Source: Clostridia bacterium (GTDB taxonomy: Bacteria; Bacillota; Clostridia; Oscillospirales; Acutalibacteraceae). From it: DNA of 64,000 nt. The DNA is taken from contig JAKSQX010000001.1 of assembly GCA_024403955.1 (NCBI GenBank), positions 1-64,000 on the forward strand, given 5' to 3'. A program made the translations under genes and the position numbers. Under the pieces are notes generated by a model. That model saw only the letters and a program-made list of their open reading frames with translations, searched no databases and was not told where the DNA came from. Below are positions 24,584 through 32,541 of this stretch, one piece after another (within the stretch, counting starts at the first letter, position 1; the number at the start of each line of letters is the position of its first letter).

Positions 24584-25432
24584 CTATAAAAGATTATTAA
24601 ATGCTGGAACAATTATCATAATTAACACGCCAATAAACATGAGCATTATCGGAACAAGAAGTTTCTGCTCGGCTGCAGAGCTTTGAAGACGAGCACGGGA
24701 TTTACGCTCTTCCCAAGCAGTATCCGCCATATTTGAAATGAGTTCAGGAAACTCAGGGCCTCCTTTTACAAGATTCTGTTTATAAAGAGATACAAATTTT
24801 CTAACCTCCTTGCACCCACAACGAAAACTAAAATCATCGAGCGACTCATTTATTAATTTGCCATTTTCAATATCATTTTCAGCTTTTTGCATTTCTAGAT
24901 AAAGAACACTGTTATTGGAGTTAGCCACTCTAGAAAAAGCATCGCTTGCAGTTAGTCCTGCATTTACGAGAAGAGCCATCTTTGAAAGAACCGTTGCAAA
25001 TTCTTTCAATATATCTTCATGTCTATGACGAAGTATATTCTCAAGCCAAATATCAAAGTAGAAACATAGAAATATTAAAAGCAAGCCAATAAGAACAAAG
25101 GCTAATTTGCTTTCAGAAACCGAAAACACCATAAGTAAAACTGGTGAAAAGAGTAATAAATATGTATACGGTGCGGCCGCAGCGCTTCGTGCAATTTGAC
25201 CGCTCGTAACATTATCATATATTTCTTCCAACTTCCTTACTCTTTTACCATTAATACCTCTATGAAATAAAAGTAAAATTCTATTACCGATAAAAAAGTA
25301 GTCTTCAAGTAAAAAGACTTTTAACCCTGTCTTATTAAATGTATCCTCCTTACATAGAACAAATAAAGCTACATCGAAAATCACAATTAACGTTGCAATA
25401 GACAAAGTAAAAAACTTAATTATTACACTCAT
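24584..25432 (-). CDS. tadC: Tad pilus inner-membrane protein TadC
   Basis: This 282-residue type II secretion F-domain protein has hydrophobic segments near 5-28, 95-130 and 260-280. A cytoplasmic helical domain (ENILRHRHEDILKEFATVLSKMALLVNAGLTASDAFSRVA) is typical of T2SSF proteins, as is the repeated AGL/P pattern. In Tad systems TadB and TadC form the membrane platform acted on by the TadA ATPase. The ATG lies one base after the tadB stop, with GAGGTG as ribosome binding site; an earlier in-frame TTG overlaps that site. Confidence 0.85.
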   Translation of the reverse strand: MSVIIKFFTLSIATLIVIFDVALFVLCKEDTFNKTGLKVFLLEDYFFIGNRILLLFHRGINGKRVRKLEEIYDNVTSGQIARSAAAAPYTYLLLFSPVLLMVFSVSESKLAFVLIGLLLIFLCFYFDIWLENILRHRHEDILKEFATVLSKMALLVNAGLTASDAFSRVANSNNSVLYLEMQKAENDIENGKLINESLDDFSFRCGCKEVRKFVSLYKQNLVKGGPEFPELISNMADTAWEERKSRARLQSSAAEQKLLVPIMLMFIGVLIMIIVPAFNNLL

Positions 25433-25433
25433 T

Positions 25434-26165
25434 TCACACCTCAATGTTTACAATCTTGAGGCCCAAAGCATAAGACCCAATAAAAATCGCCACTGCAATA
25501 GTATTAATTAACAACATTCTCCCTTCACCGCTGCCGTTATCCAGAATTGATAATGCTGCCGTTATTACAATTGGCATAGTAGCCATAATATTCAATTCGT
25601 TTCGTGGCGCAGCTAAGCTCGTTTTGATTTCATTTTCAATGGTTATTTTTTCTGTTATTGTCTGCTTTGTATCGCAAACAGTTTGTTTTAAATTTCCACC
25701 TGCGGTATTACATATTGAAAACACATCTGCAAAAATCTCAACATCGTCACTGTCCGTCCGCTCTGCCATAGAAGCAAAAAGTTCATCTATACTTCTTCCA
25801 CTTTTTAATCCATTTGAAATCCTTTGGCTCTCCACACAAATAGGAGAAATTGAAGGATAAAGATTATGCATATCATCATTGGCAATTAAGAGCGCTTCAT
25901 AAGAATTCTTGCCACAAGACAAAGAACTACTAATAGCATCTAGATAATCACAAAACTCTAAAGTAAATTCTTTCTTCCTTCGTTTTATTAAAAACTTCAC
26001 ATAAATCCTTGCACCAAAAAATCCCGAAATTGCTGATACAATAACATTTATTACAAAAACATCGTAAATAACTGATGCCGCAAAATATCCGAGAGCGGCA
26101 CCGATTAAAAATCCTATTCCAAAAGATGTAAAACCATATTTTTTACCGCAATAAATCTTTCCCAT
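25434..26165 (-). CDS. tadB: Tad pilus inner-membrane protein TadB
   Basis: This 243-residue T2SSF-family protein has N-terminal hydrophobic segments (about 12-55), a cytoplasmic helical region with EFCDYLDAISSSLSCGKNSYEALL, and the C-terminal pair of helices (about 195-240). It is the partner of TadC in the assembly platform. The start overlaps the end of tadA by 23 bases, with GGAGAAG upstream. It is shorter than proteobacterial TadB (usually over 300 residues), as is common in Gram-positive loci. Confidence 0.82.
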   Translation of the reverse strand: MGKIYCGKKYGFTSFGIGFLIGAALGYFAASVIYDVFVINVIVSAISGFFGARIYVKFLIKRRKKEFTLEFCDYLDAISSSLSCGKNSYEALLIANDDMHNLYPSISPICVESQRISNGLKSGRSIDELFASMAERTDSDDVEIFADVFSICNTAGGNLKQTVCDTKQTITEKITIENEIKTSLAAPRNELNIMATMPIVITAALSILDNGSGEGRMLLINTIAVAIFIGSYALGLKIVNIEV

Positions 26166-27324
26166 AAAGGTTCATCTTCTCCATATGAATCAAACTATTA
26201 TCAGTTTTATTTAGCTTCCCGTTTTTCAATAAAAACAAAATATTTAAATCAATTTCTCCATTCACAATTCCTTTAAGTTCGCTAATTTCAACAACTCTTC
26301 TATTGCCCGCTCCATCCTTTGCAAGGTGAACAAGAATATCTATTGACGAGGCTATGTGTTGCCTTGTCGCTTGAAGTGGAAATGAAGCGCCACTTTCGAG
26401 AATCATAGTTTCAAGCCTATAAAGCATGTCATAACTACTATTAGCATGACCTGTTGAGAGAGACCCATCATGCCCTGTGTTCATTGCATTCAACATGTCT
26501 AAAGCTTCGGCGCCTCGAACCTCTCCAACAATTATTCTGTCAGGCCTCATTCTAAGAGATGTCCTAATTAGTTCCCGAATTGTAACTTCTCCAGTTCCTG
26601 CTGTGTTTGCATTTCGAGCTTCTAACCTTATCAGATTATCCACTCCCGTAATCTGCAATTCAGCAGAATCCTCAATAGTAATTATTCGTTCATGCTTTGG
26701 TATAAAATCAGAAAGCGCATTTAAAAATGTTGTTTTGCCAGAACTCGTTCCTCCACTTATAAAGATGTTGTACTTCAAACGAACTAACTCTTTTAAAAAA
26801 TTTGCTGCTTCCTCCGTTATTGATCCAAACGAAATCAAATCGTCCATGCCAATTCTTATCTTTGGAAATCTTCTTATTGTCACTATAGGGCCTTCCAAAG
26901 AAATAGGAGGAAGTACAACATTAACTCTCTCTCCTCCCGAAAGACGAGTGTCTACAATTGGATTTGCAAGATTAACTTCTCTTCCCGCTTTTCCAACTAT
27001 CCGTTGTATTACATCAAACAGTTCTTCCTCTGAACTAAATCTTTTATTTACAAGCAATATTTTGCCGGCCTTTTCGATGTAGATCTCATCAAAAGAATTA
27101 ATCATTATTTCACAGATGCTATCATCAGATAAAAGTTCATCTAAAACACCAAGTCCTCTTATCGAACTAAATATTTGTGATACACATTCTTCGCGATCAA
27201 AGGCTGACACTTCTTCTTTGCTATGCTTTAGAAACAAACTATTTATTAAACGTATAAGTTCTTCATCTTTTAAACTTGGAAGAGATGAATACTCATACAG
27301 TTCTTTTTTAATCTCTTCGTACAC
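26143..27324 (-). CDS. tadA: Tad pilus assembly ATPase TadA/CpaF
   Basis: This secretion ATPase of 393 residues has an N-terminal domain (1-150), Walker A GGTSSGKTT at 191-199, an Asp box around ITIEDSAELQ, Walker B-like IIVGEVRGAEALDML and a His box in STGHANS. It powers polymerisation of the Flp pilin across the membrane. It starts with GTG, overlapping the previous gene by 17 bases. All motifs appear intact, so the system is likely functional. Confidence 0.92.
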   Translation of the reverse strand: MYEEIKKELYEYSSLPSLKDEELIRLINSLFLKHSKEEVSAFDREECVSQIFSSIRGLGVLDELLSDDSICEIMINSFDEIYIEKAGKILLVNKRFSSEEELFDVIQRIVGKAGREVNLANPIVDTRLSGGERVNVVLPPISLEGPIVTIRRFPKIRIGMDDLISFGSITEEAANFLKELVRLKYNIFISGGTSSGKTTFLNALSDFIPKHERIITIEDSAELQITGVDNLIRLEARNANTAGTGEVTIRELIRTSLRMRPDRIIVGEVRGAEALDMLNAMNTGHDGSLSTGHANSSYDMLYRLETMILESGASFPLQATRQHIASSIDILVHLAKDGAGNRRVVEISELKGIVNGEIDLNILFLLKNGKLNKTDNSLIHMEKMNLYGKDLLR

Positions 27325-28192
27325 CGAGTATTGTCACCAGCTTTTCGAAACTTGCTTTATTATTTCTTCCTTCTCCAAGGCCACCAAGTTTCCCTATATC
27401 ATTACTTTCAAAAAGAGACCCACTCTTTGGGTCAAAATTGTTATATAAAATGTACGTTTTTCTATTTATGTCCTCTCTAGACTCTAAAGCCACTTTTGGA
27501 ATTTCGTGTAAGTATTTTTTAATTGTTTCATTTGCAAAAGTTGTACCATCAGAAACTAAAACGACCGTCGCTGCATTTATTATTGGAACAATTGAATTTT
27601 CATAATCCCAATTGTTTAACGCTACACATACTCCATTACATTTTTCTCTAAGTGTGTCCACTGCTCTCCACAAGTCCTCGCCACTTTCGAAATATGGCTC
27701 AAACACCGCCATTTTGCCAAAGCCATTTTCATAGAGAAAGTGGCAGAACGAAGTGGAAGCTATTGTGGCTCCGGTATTCTCGCCACAGGGAAGAAACAGG
27801 CAAATCGGCGCATATGATTTTTGCGATTCGACATTTCCGCCGCCCTGGCCAGAAATGCCATCATCACACCTGCAGTATTTACATATGACCTCATACCATT
27901 CTTCCACGCTTCTGTATTTGCATATCGTCGGCAAAGAACAGTCTTCTTTATCTTCACGCTCGTTCGACAAGAGAACAGCCGAGCACTGCATAGGTAATGT
28001 AAAATTTGCAGTGCCTCCGACTTTGCTATCAACGAGCAAAAGATTAAGTTCAAACTTTTTTGCCGCCGTCTGTGCCGCTTTAATATTTGGGAAAACAAAG
28101 ACCTCAACATCCGTATGCTTTGAACTAATCACATCTTTAAATCTTCTAACAAAAGAACTGTCGTTATCGACTATTCCAACCTTCTTTTGCAT
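27308..28192 (-). CDS. TadZ/CpaE-like localisation protein, degenerate ATPase
   Basis: This 294-residue protein heads the Tad operon. Residues 1-110 resemble a receiver domain without a clear phospho-acceptor (KKVGIVDNDSSFVRRF). The rest resembles a ParA/MinD fold, with VVLVSDGTTFANETIKKY in the position of the family's late strand. The usual deviant Walker A (KGGxGKT) is replaced by LPCGENTGATIAST, so ATP hydrolysis is doubtful; several CpaE/TadZ proteins show such decay. TadZ positions the pilus machinery at a pole. The ATG is preceded by AGGGGAAGTGG; an upstream TTG precedes that site. Confidence 0.68.
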   Translation of the reverse strand: MQKKVGIVDNDSSFVRRFKDVISSKHTDVEVFVFPNIKAAQTAAKKFELNLLLVDSKVGGTANFTLPMQCSAVLLSNEREDKEDCSLPTICKYRSVEEWYEVICKYCRCDDGISGQGGGNVESQKSYAPICLFLPCGENTGATIASTSFCHFLYENGFGKMAVFEPYFESGEDLWRAVDTLREKCNGVCVALNNWDYENSIVPIINAATVVLVSDGTTFANETIKKYLHEIPKVALESREDINRKTYILYNNFDPKSGSLFESNDIGKLGGLGEGRNNKASFEKLVTILGVRRD

Positions 28193-28223
28193 AGGTCCAC
28201 TTCCCCTCTTCAAAAAACCTTAT

Positions 28224-28252
28224 ATTATATAATTCCCAGAAAACGGCAAAAA
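28224..28252 (-). promoter_or_regulatory. Candidate promoter of the Tad operon
   Basis: A perfect TATAAT lies on the minus strand about 32 bases before the first Tad start codon. The -35 region is T-rich (TTTTTG at 17 bases) and poor, so an activator may be needed. Confidence 0.35.
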
Positions 28253-28299
28253 CGGACGCGTTGGCTACGAAATGCTGGAAAATAATATACGAATGGTCA

Positions 28300-28333
28300 A
28301 AAAAAGACCCCAAGTGCTTTCACACTTGAGGTC
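28300..28333 (-). terminator. Intrinsic terminator of the foldase-like lipoprotein
   Basis: An 11-bp stem with one G.T pair (GACCTCAAGTG / CACTTGGGGTC on the minus strand) is followed by a long T-run. It insulates the Tad promoter from upstream transcription. Confidence 0.85.
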
Positions 28334-28346
28334 TAATATTTATATC

Positions 28347-29318
28347 TTATTTTGTTTTTAAATCTTTAATTGTTAAGTAGATATTGCTTTCGATGTTTTC
28401 GTTTCCAACGATTTTTACGTCTTTGTAATTTGTTGTCATGAGAGTTTCAAAGTCTGTGTTTGTCATGTAATCAAGAATTGATGTTTTATAGTCACCAAAG
28501 TAACTACTTCCATCAACTCTCTGAACGAGGAAAATGTTTTCGTCATATGACAAAACTTTATAGGAATCAACTTCCATTTCAAGAACATCTGTGAAGAACT
28601 TCTCAGGGAATGTGTCAGAGCCCTTCTTCATCGTAGAAATATTGAGCTCAGCTGCAGGCTCGCCTGTCTCCTCAGAGTACTTCTTGTTGACATCTTCAAA
28701 TGTCATTTCTTCTTCTGTATCAGAATCTTCTCTACCGATGTTATCCTTAAGTTCTTTAAACTTAGAAGTTGTTGCCTTGTCTGCTTCTGCATCGCCAGTA
28801 AGGCTTGCAGTCATATACTTAAAGAAGATGTAGTTCTCGTTGAAATATGTTTTCATCTGATCCTCTGAGATTTCTTTATCACCGCCAGCACCGAAAACAG
28901 ATGAAACGAGCATCTCTTTATATGCATCACTTGTCTTAATCTTTGTTACTGTCTCTTTTGAAACACCGATCTTTTCATAGTATCCACCGTAGAGGTTCCA
29001 TACCTCATCAACAGCTGCGGCAATACTTCCCTTTGCAGAACCAGAGAGCGAGAGCTCTCTATTCTTAAATTCTGTATTAACCTTTACGTATTCTGCGCAA
29101 AGCTTTTCTGCTTCTTCAATAGCGTCAGCCTTGTTTGTGTTTTCGCCGTTTGTCTTTACTTGAGTGTCGAGGAAGTATGCGAAAACACCTGCGTCGACGC
29201 CAGCATCACCAACGGTGAGTGCAACCTCATTAGTATTAATGGCTGTTTTGCCACATCCCACAAAGGAGAGGCAAAGTGCCAATATTAAAATAAGTAGTAC
29301 TGATTTCCTAAGCTTCAT
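28347..29318 (-). CDS. Putative SurA/PrsA-like foldase lipoprotein
   Basis: This 323-residue lipoprotein has a clear signal peptide with lipobox (LSFVGC, Cys22). The mature part starts with a SurA-N-like helical domain (TVGDAGVDAGVFAYFLDTQ, then DEVWNLYGGYYEKIGVSKETVTKI). The arrangement, including the short YFNENYIFFKYM strand, is that of PrsA/SurA-type chaperones. A complete parvulin catalytic domain is not evident, so the isomerase activity may be absent. It acts at the outer face of the membrane. The ATG follows AAAGGAG. It is followed by a terminator and appears monocistronic. Confidence 0.65.
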   Translation of the reverse strand: MKLRKSVLLILILALCLSFVGCGKTAINTNEVALTVGDAGVDAGVFAYFLDTQVKTNGENTNKADAIEEAEKLCAEYVKVNTEFKNRELSLSGSAKGSIAAAVDEVWNLYGGYYEKIGVSKETVTKIKTSDAYKEMLVSSVFGAGGDKEISEDQMKTYFNENYIFFKYMTASLTGDAEADKATTSKFKELKDNIGREDSDTEEEMTFEDVNKKYSEETGEPAAELNISTMKKGSDTFPEKFFTDVLEMEVDSYKVLSYDENIFLVQRVDGSSYFGDYKTSILDYMTNTDFETLMTTNYKDVKIVGNENIESNIYLTIKDLKTK

Positions 29319-29372
29319 AGTACTGCTCCTTTATATCTTAATTATTACAGCAGAATTATACTCTAATGACAT

Positions 29373-29405
29373 AAAAAAAACAACCAGTCGAAGACTGGTT
29401 GTTTT
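29373..29405 (-). terminator. Terminator of the 5S rRNA gene
   Basis: A strong stem (ACAACCAGTC / GACTGGTTGT on the minus strand) is followed by an eight-base T-run, starting within ten bases of the mature 5S 3' end. Confidence 0.85.
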
Positions 29406-29411
29406 AATTCG

Positions 29412-29528
29412 TGTTGGCACCGTCCTATCTTCCCAGGAGGCTGCCCTCCAAGTATTTTCGGCGATAATGAGCTTAACTACCGTGTTCGGGATGGGAACGG
29501 GTGGACCCTCATCTCCATAAGCACCAAC
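29412..29528 (-). rRNA. rrf: 5S ribosomal RNA (not linked to 16S/23S)
   Basis: The minus-strand sequence contains the universal 5S core: the loop B/helix III segment CCCGTTCCCATCCCGAAC, then AGTTAAGCTC, and the closing helix I formed by TTGGTGC and GTGCCAA. The length of about 117 bases is normal. No 23S or 16S sequence lies on either side: the 5' flank is an AT-rich promoter region and the 3' flank a terminator. It is thus an isolated 5S gene. End positions are uncertain by one or two bases. Confidence 0.93.
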
Positions 29529-29542
29529 TAGCGACAAGTGAC

Positions 29543-29571
29543 ATATTAACACAACCAATTTTAAAATGCAA
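29543..29571 (-). promoter_or_regulatory. Promoter of the orphan 5S rRNA gene
   Basis: TTGCAT, a 17-base spacer and TAATAT lie on the minus strand, placing the transcription start about 8 bases before the mature 5S 5' end. There is no upstream rRNA, so this is a dedicated promoter. Confidence 0.65.
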
Positions 29572-29599
29572 GCATTATTTCAACAAATTTTAAAAAAAC

Positions 29600-29628
29600 T
29601 TGAAAAGACGTTTTTTTGCGCTTATTAT
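29600..29628 (+). promoter_or_regulatory. Promoter of the 46-residue gene
   Basis: TTGAAA, a 17-base spacer and TATTAT point rightward, divergent from the 5S promoter. The start codon lies about 30 bases downstream of the expected transcription start. Confidence 0.5.
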
Positions 29629-29665
29629 ATATACATAATATAAATAGTATAGCAGAGGTGTAATA

Positions 29666-29806
29666 ATGAAAGCTTTTAAAATTGCAGGTATTTCTTTTGG
29701 CTCAATTCTCGGTTGCGCAGCTATTGCAGCAATCGTTCTTGCCGTTTGGGCAAACAAGCCACGTGGAGTAAAAATTGATATCGCAAAACTTAATTCTGCA
29801 TACTAA
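29666..29806 (+). CDS. Small single-span membrane protein (46 aa)
   Basis: This 46-residue protein begins MKAFKIAGISFGSILGC and has one glycine/alanine-rich hydrophobic helix (about 6-29). It ends with a short polar tail (NKPRGVKIDIAKLNSAY). The ATG follows GAGGTG, and a plausible promoter precedes it, both unusual for a chance frame. Its last 17 bases, including the stop, overlap the 3' end of mnmA on the other strand. No terminator is visible. I do not recognise the family; the function is unknown. Confidence 0.55.
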   Translation: MKAFKIAGISFGSILGCAAIAAIVLAVWANKPRGVKIDIAKLNSAY

Positions 29807-30815
29807 TAAATCCACCACTAACAACGGTATCACCATTATAAAATACTGCGGATTGTCCAGGAGTCACAGCTCGCTGTGGCTCCTTAAATTCTACCTTCAC
29901 AGCATTATTCCCAATTGGTGTAATGGTAGCTGGAACTCGTGGAGCTCTAAAACGAATTTTAACATCGAGTTCAACTTCGCTCTCGATTGGCTCGCTCAAG
30001 TTTTCCACAATAAACTCCATACTTTGTTGATAACCATTAGGCGCTAAAACGACTTCGTTTGTTTTGGCGTTTATTCTCGTTACAAACATCGGCTCGCCAA
30101 AGGCACCGAGGCCCTTTCTCTGCCCGATTGTATAATTCACTATTCCCTTGTGCTCACCAATCTTCTCACCGGATAAATTTACAAAACTACCTGGCACAGA
30201 TTCAACGCCTGCATAGTCCTTTAAGAACTTAACATAGTCATCGTCTGGCACAAAGCAAATTTCCTGGCTATCAGATTTCTCTGCAACTGGTAAATTATAC
30301 TTTCTTGCAAGTTCTCTTGTATCAGCCTTTTCCATATCAGCCATTGGGAATAAAACATGGGCGAGTTGATGCTGAGAAAGTCTATATAGGAAGTAACTTT
30401 GATCTTTTGCGCTATCAGCTGCCTTAAGTTCAAAGCAACCTTCTACTTCTTCTATCTTTGCATAATGGCCCGTTGCGAGGAAATCTGCTCCCATTTCGAG
30501 TGATTTTTCAAGCATGATGCCAAATTTTATCTTTTCATTACAAACAATACACGGATTCGGTGTGCGGCCCGTTCTATATTCTGAAACAAAGTTGGAAATT
30601 ACGTTTTCTGCGAACTCTTTTCGCATATCAAGAACGTGAAGAGGAATGCCTAAAACATCTGCAACAGCCTGCGCATCCGAAATTCCTTCTTTTTCCTGAT
30701 TTTCAGTCAAAATAAGGGATATACCCTCCACTTTATATCCTTTTTCAAGTAAAATAGCTGCTGCAACGGATGAATCTACTCCACCACTCATGCCAACAAA
30801 TACCTTTTTTTGCAC
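29790..30815 (-). CDS. mnmA: tRNA-specific 2-thiouridylase MnmA
   Basis: This 341-residue enzyme makes 2-thiouridine at the wobble position of tRNA Lys, Glu and Gln. It has the PP-loop SGGVDSS at 10-16 for adenylation, the catalytic cysteine in TPNPCIVCN (Cys89) and the second cysteine in SQEICFVPDD, plus a C-terminal beta domain (GQSAVFYNGDTVVSGG). The preferred start is GTG at 30815, with GGAGG 8 bases upstream; the GTG nine bases earlier overlaps that site. Together with mnmE and mnmG in this window it covers the two branches of wobble-uridine modification. No sulfur-donor gene (iscS-like) is adjacent. Confidence 0.93.
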   Translation of the reverse strand: MQKKVFVGMSGGVDSSVAAAILLEKGYKVEGISLILTENQEKEGISDAQAVADVLGIPLHVLDMRKEFAENVISNFVSEYRTGRTPNPCIVCNEKIKFGIMLEKSLEMGADFLATGHYAKIEEVEGCFELKAADSAKDQSYFLYRLSQHQLAHVLFPMADMEKADTRELARKYNLPVAEKSDSQEICFVPDDDYVKFLKDYAGVESVPGSFVNLSGEKIGEHKGIVNYTIGQRKGLGAFGEPMFVTRINAKTNEVVLAPNGYQQSMEFIVENLSEPIESEVELDVKIRFRAPRVPATITPIGNNAVKVEFKEPQRAVTPGQSAVFYNGDTVVSGGFISMQN

Positions 30816-30961
30816 GTTCCGCACCTCCTTCTTTTGATGTAATAGAGAATTGTATCATAAAGACCATACATATGCAATAAAATTCCTTGCATTTATATGT
30901 AAAAATAATATATAATAATTTTGTATATATTTACTTTAATTTGTTTAATGGGGGAATTATC

Positions 30962-31855
30962 TTGTCGGCTGATTTACATTGTCATACCCGACTCTCCGAC
31001 GGCTCACTTGGTATCGAGGATTTGATCCTCCTTGCTCAGCGTAGTGGCATTGACACGATTGCAATCACTGATCACGATTGCTTAGCCGGTACTGTCAGGG
31101 GAAAAATTATTGGTGAGCGCCATAACGTAAACGTTATTCCAGGCGTTGAACTATCTGCATTTGATACAGAACATAAAAAACGCGTCCACATTCTTTGCTA
31201 TCTTGCAGAGAATCCTGACCGCCTCGAAGGTCTTTGCAAGAGAACTTCTCTTGCGCGCAGAAAAGCTAGCCAGCTTATGATGGTAAAAGCTTCTCAGCGT
31301 TATCCAATCGCATCTGACCTAGTTATCAAATGTGCAGCTGGTTCCACCAACATCTACAAACAACATATTATGCATGCACTTATGGAGTGTGGCTACACAA
31401 CTGGAATCTTTGGTGAACTTTATGAAGATCTCTTCTCATCAAAGAGTGAAAATAATATCCTTGTAATTCCTACCTACCCTACTCCACTCGAAGTTGTTGA
31501 AGCTATTCATGAGGCAGGCGGTATCGCAGTTCTTGCACATCCTGGTTTCTATGATAACTTTGACATTATCGAAGACTTAATTAAAAATGGTCTCGATGGT
31601 ATTGAAGTATGGCACCCAGAAAACAATGAAGAACAAACTGAAGAACTCATCAAGATTTGTAAGAAGAATGGTCTTCTCATGACAGGTGGTTCTGATTTCC
31701 ATGGAATGTATAACGCAAAAGTAACTCACATCGGCGACTATACAACACCAGATGAAAACCTCGCTGCTCTCCTTGCTTATCAAGCAAAGCAGAGACGCGC
31801 AAAGAAAAAGGCTGAAAAAGCAGCAGCTGCTGCCGCTGAAGAAAAAGCCAAATAA
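30962..31855 (+). CDS. PHP-domain phosphoesterase (YciV/RNase AM-like)
   Basis: This 297-residue metal-dependent phosphoesterase carries the PHP motifs in order: DLHCHTRLSDG, AITDHDCLAG, PGVELSA, AVLAHPGFYDN and GGSDFHG. This set supplies the trinuclear metal ligands. Close relatives such as YciV/RNase AM hydrolyse 3',5'-bisphosphonucleotides and RNA 5' ends. The C-terminus is an Ala/Lys-rich tail. The start is TTG after GGGGGA, immediately before the first metal motif; longer frames would add an unlikely hydrophobic leader. The next gene begins 17 bases downstream. Confidence 0.85.
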   Translation: MSADLHCHTRLSDGSLGIEDLILLAQRSGIDTIAITDHDCLAGTVRGKIIGERHNVNVIPGVELSAFDTEHKKRVHILCYLAENPDRLEGLCKRTSLARRKASQLMMVKASQRYPIASDLVIKCAAGSTNIYKQHIMHALMECGYTTGIFGELYEDLFSSKSENNILVIPTYPTPLEVVEAIHEAGGIAVLAHPGFYDNFDIIEDLIKNGLDGIEVWHPENNEEQTEELIKICKKNGLLMTGGSDFHGMYNAKVTHIGDYTTPDENLAALLAYQAKQRRAKKKAEKAAAAAAEEKAK

Positions 31856-31871
31856 ACAAAAGGGGATTCCT

Positions 31872-32435
31872 GTGTTTTATAAAGAAGATAGCGACATAAA
31901 AATCTTTGATCCTTCAAAGAAAAAAGAGCAGTCTGGTGACATGCTTTCCTATGTTGAAGGCATGGCTCACGATAGACAGAATGGCAACGTTGATAAAGCC
32001 AAAGAATTAGGCGTTAACATTGCCCTCTCAATCTATGATGAAGACCAGCCTTCAAAACTGAGCGACGAAATCTTTCTCTCAGCAGAAATTTTTCCTCAGC
32101 TCTGTGCTCTTATGCTTTTCTCTACTGAGGCAGCGCTAAACTATTATCTTCCTTCACAGCAACTCTCCGCCATTGCAATCAATGCTCTCCATGAAGTGAT
32201 GTCAAGAAACAACCTTCCTATCTACGAAGAGATTAAAGAAGGACCTGCTTTTTCTTTTTATTTCTTAAACGTTAGAAAAGGTGGCAATGACATTCCACAC
32301 GACATAGGTAAGGCTTTTGCAATGCTCTGCAACAGAGCAAATGACTCGGCTTTTATCGAGGAAGGCGCACGTCTCTATGCCCTTGTTTTGGATGATATTC
32401 AAAAGCAGATTGCAGAGATTAAATTTGAGAACTAA
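31872..32435 (+). CDS. Hypothetical protein following the PHP phosphoesterase
   Basis: This soluble protein of 187 residues begins with GTG after AAGGGG. It has a charged N-terminus (MFYKEDSDIKIFDPSKKKEQ) followed by a mostly helical body (MLSYVEGMAHDRQNGNVDKAKELGV and LCALMLFSTEAALNYYLP). No membrane segment or recognisable motif is present. It is co-transcribed with the PHP gene and followed by a strong terminator. I do not recognise the family. Confidence 0.68.
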   Translation: MFYKEDSDIKIFDPSKKKEQSGDMLSYVEGMAHDRQNGNVDKAKELGVNIALSIYDEDQPSKLSDEIFLSAEIFPQLCALMLFSTEAALNYYLPSQQLSAIAINALHEVMSRNNLPIYEEIKEGPAFSFYFLNVRKGGNDIPHDIGKAFAMLCNRANDSAFIEEGARLYALVLDDIQKQIAEIKFEN

Positions 32436-32446
32436 AAAGATAATTT

Positions 32447-32481
32447 GAGGTTTGTCAAAAATTTGACAAACCTCTTTTTTT
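32447..32481 (+). terminator. Intrinsic terminator overlapping the next promoter
   Basis: A 13-bp stem (GAGGTTTGTCAAA / TTTGACAAACCTC) with a two-base loop and a T-run ends the PHP operon. The 3' arm contains TTGACA, which is the -35 of the following promoter. Confidence 0.85.
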
Positions 32482-32490
32482 ATGTATAAT
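32463..32490 (+). promoter_or_regulatory. Promoter of the NifU-like/GGGtGRT operon
   Basis: Consensus TTGACA, 16 bases, then consensus TATAAT. The -35 is embedded in the terminator stem of the upstream operon and the spacer is the terminator's T-run. Confidence 0.65.
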
Positions 32491-32541
32491 CTTAATGTAT
32501 TTTACATACCATTAAAAAATATTTGAAAGGGGTTTTGACAC

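Noticed and set aside
26477..27082. 201-residue plus-strand open frame opposite tadA
   Set aside because: It lies entirely inside the tadA coding sequence on the other strand, has no family resemblance, and has no start signals.
29529..29665. 23S rRNA remnant beside the 5S gene
   Set aside because: The flank is A/T-rich with two promoters and shows no conserved 23S sequence.
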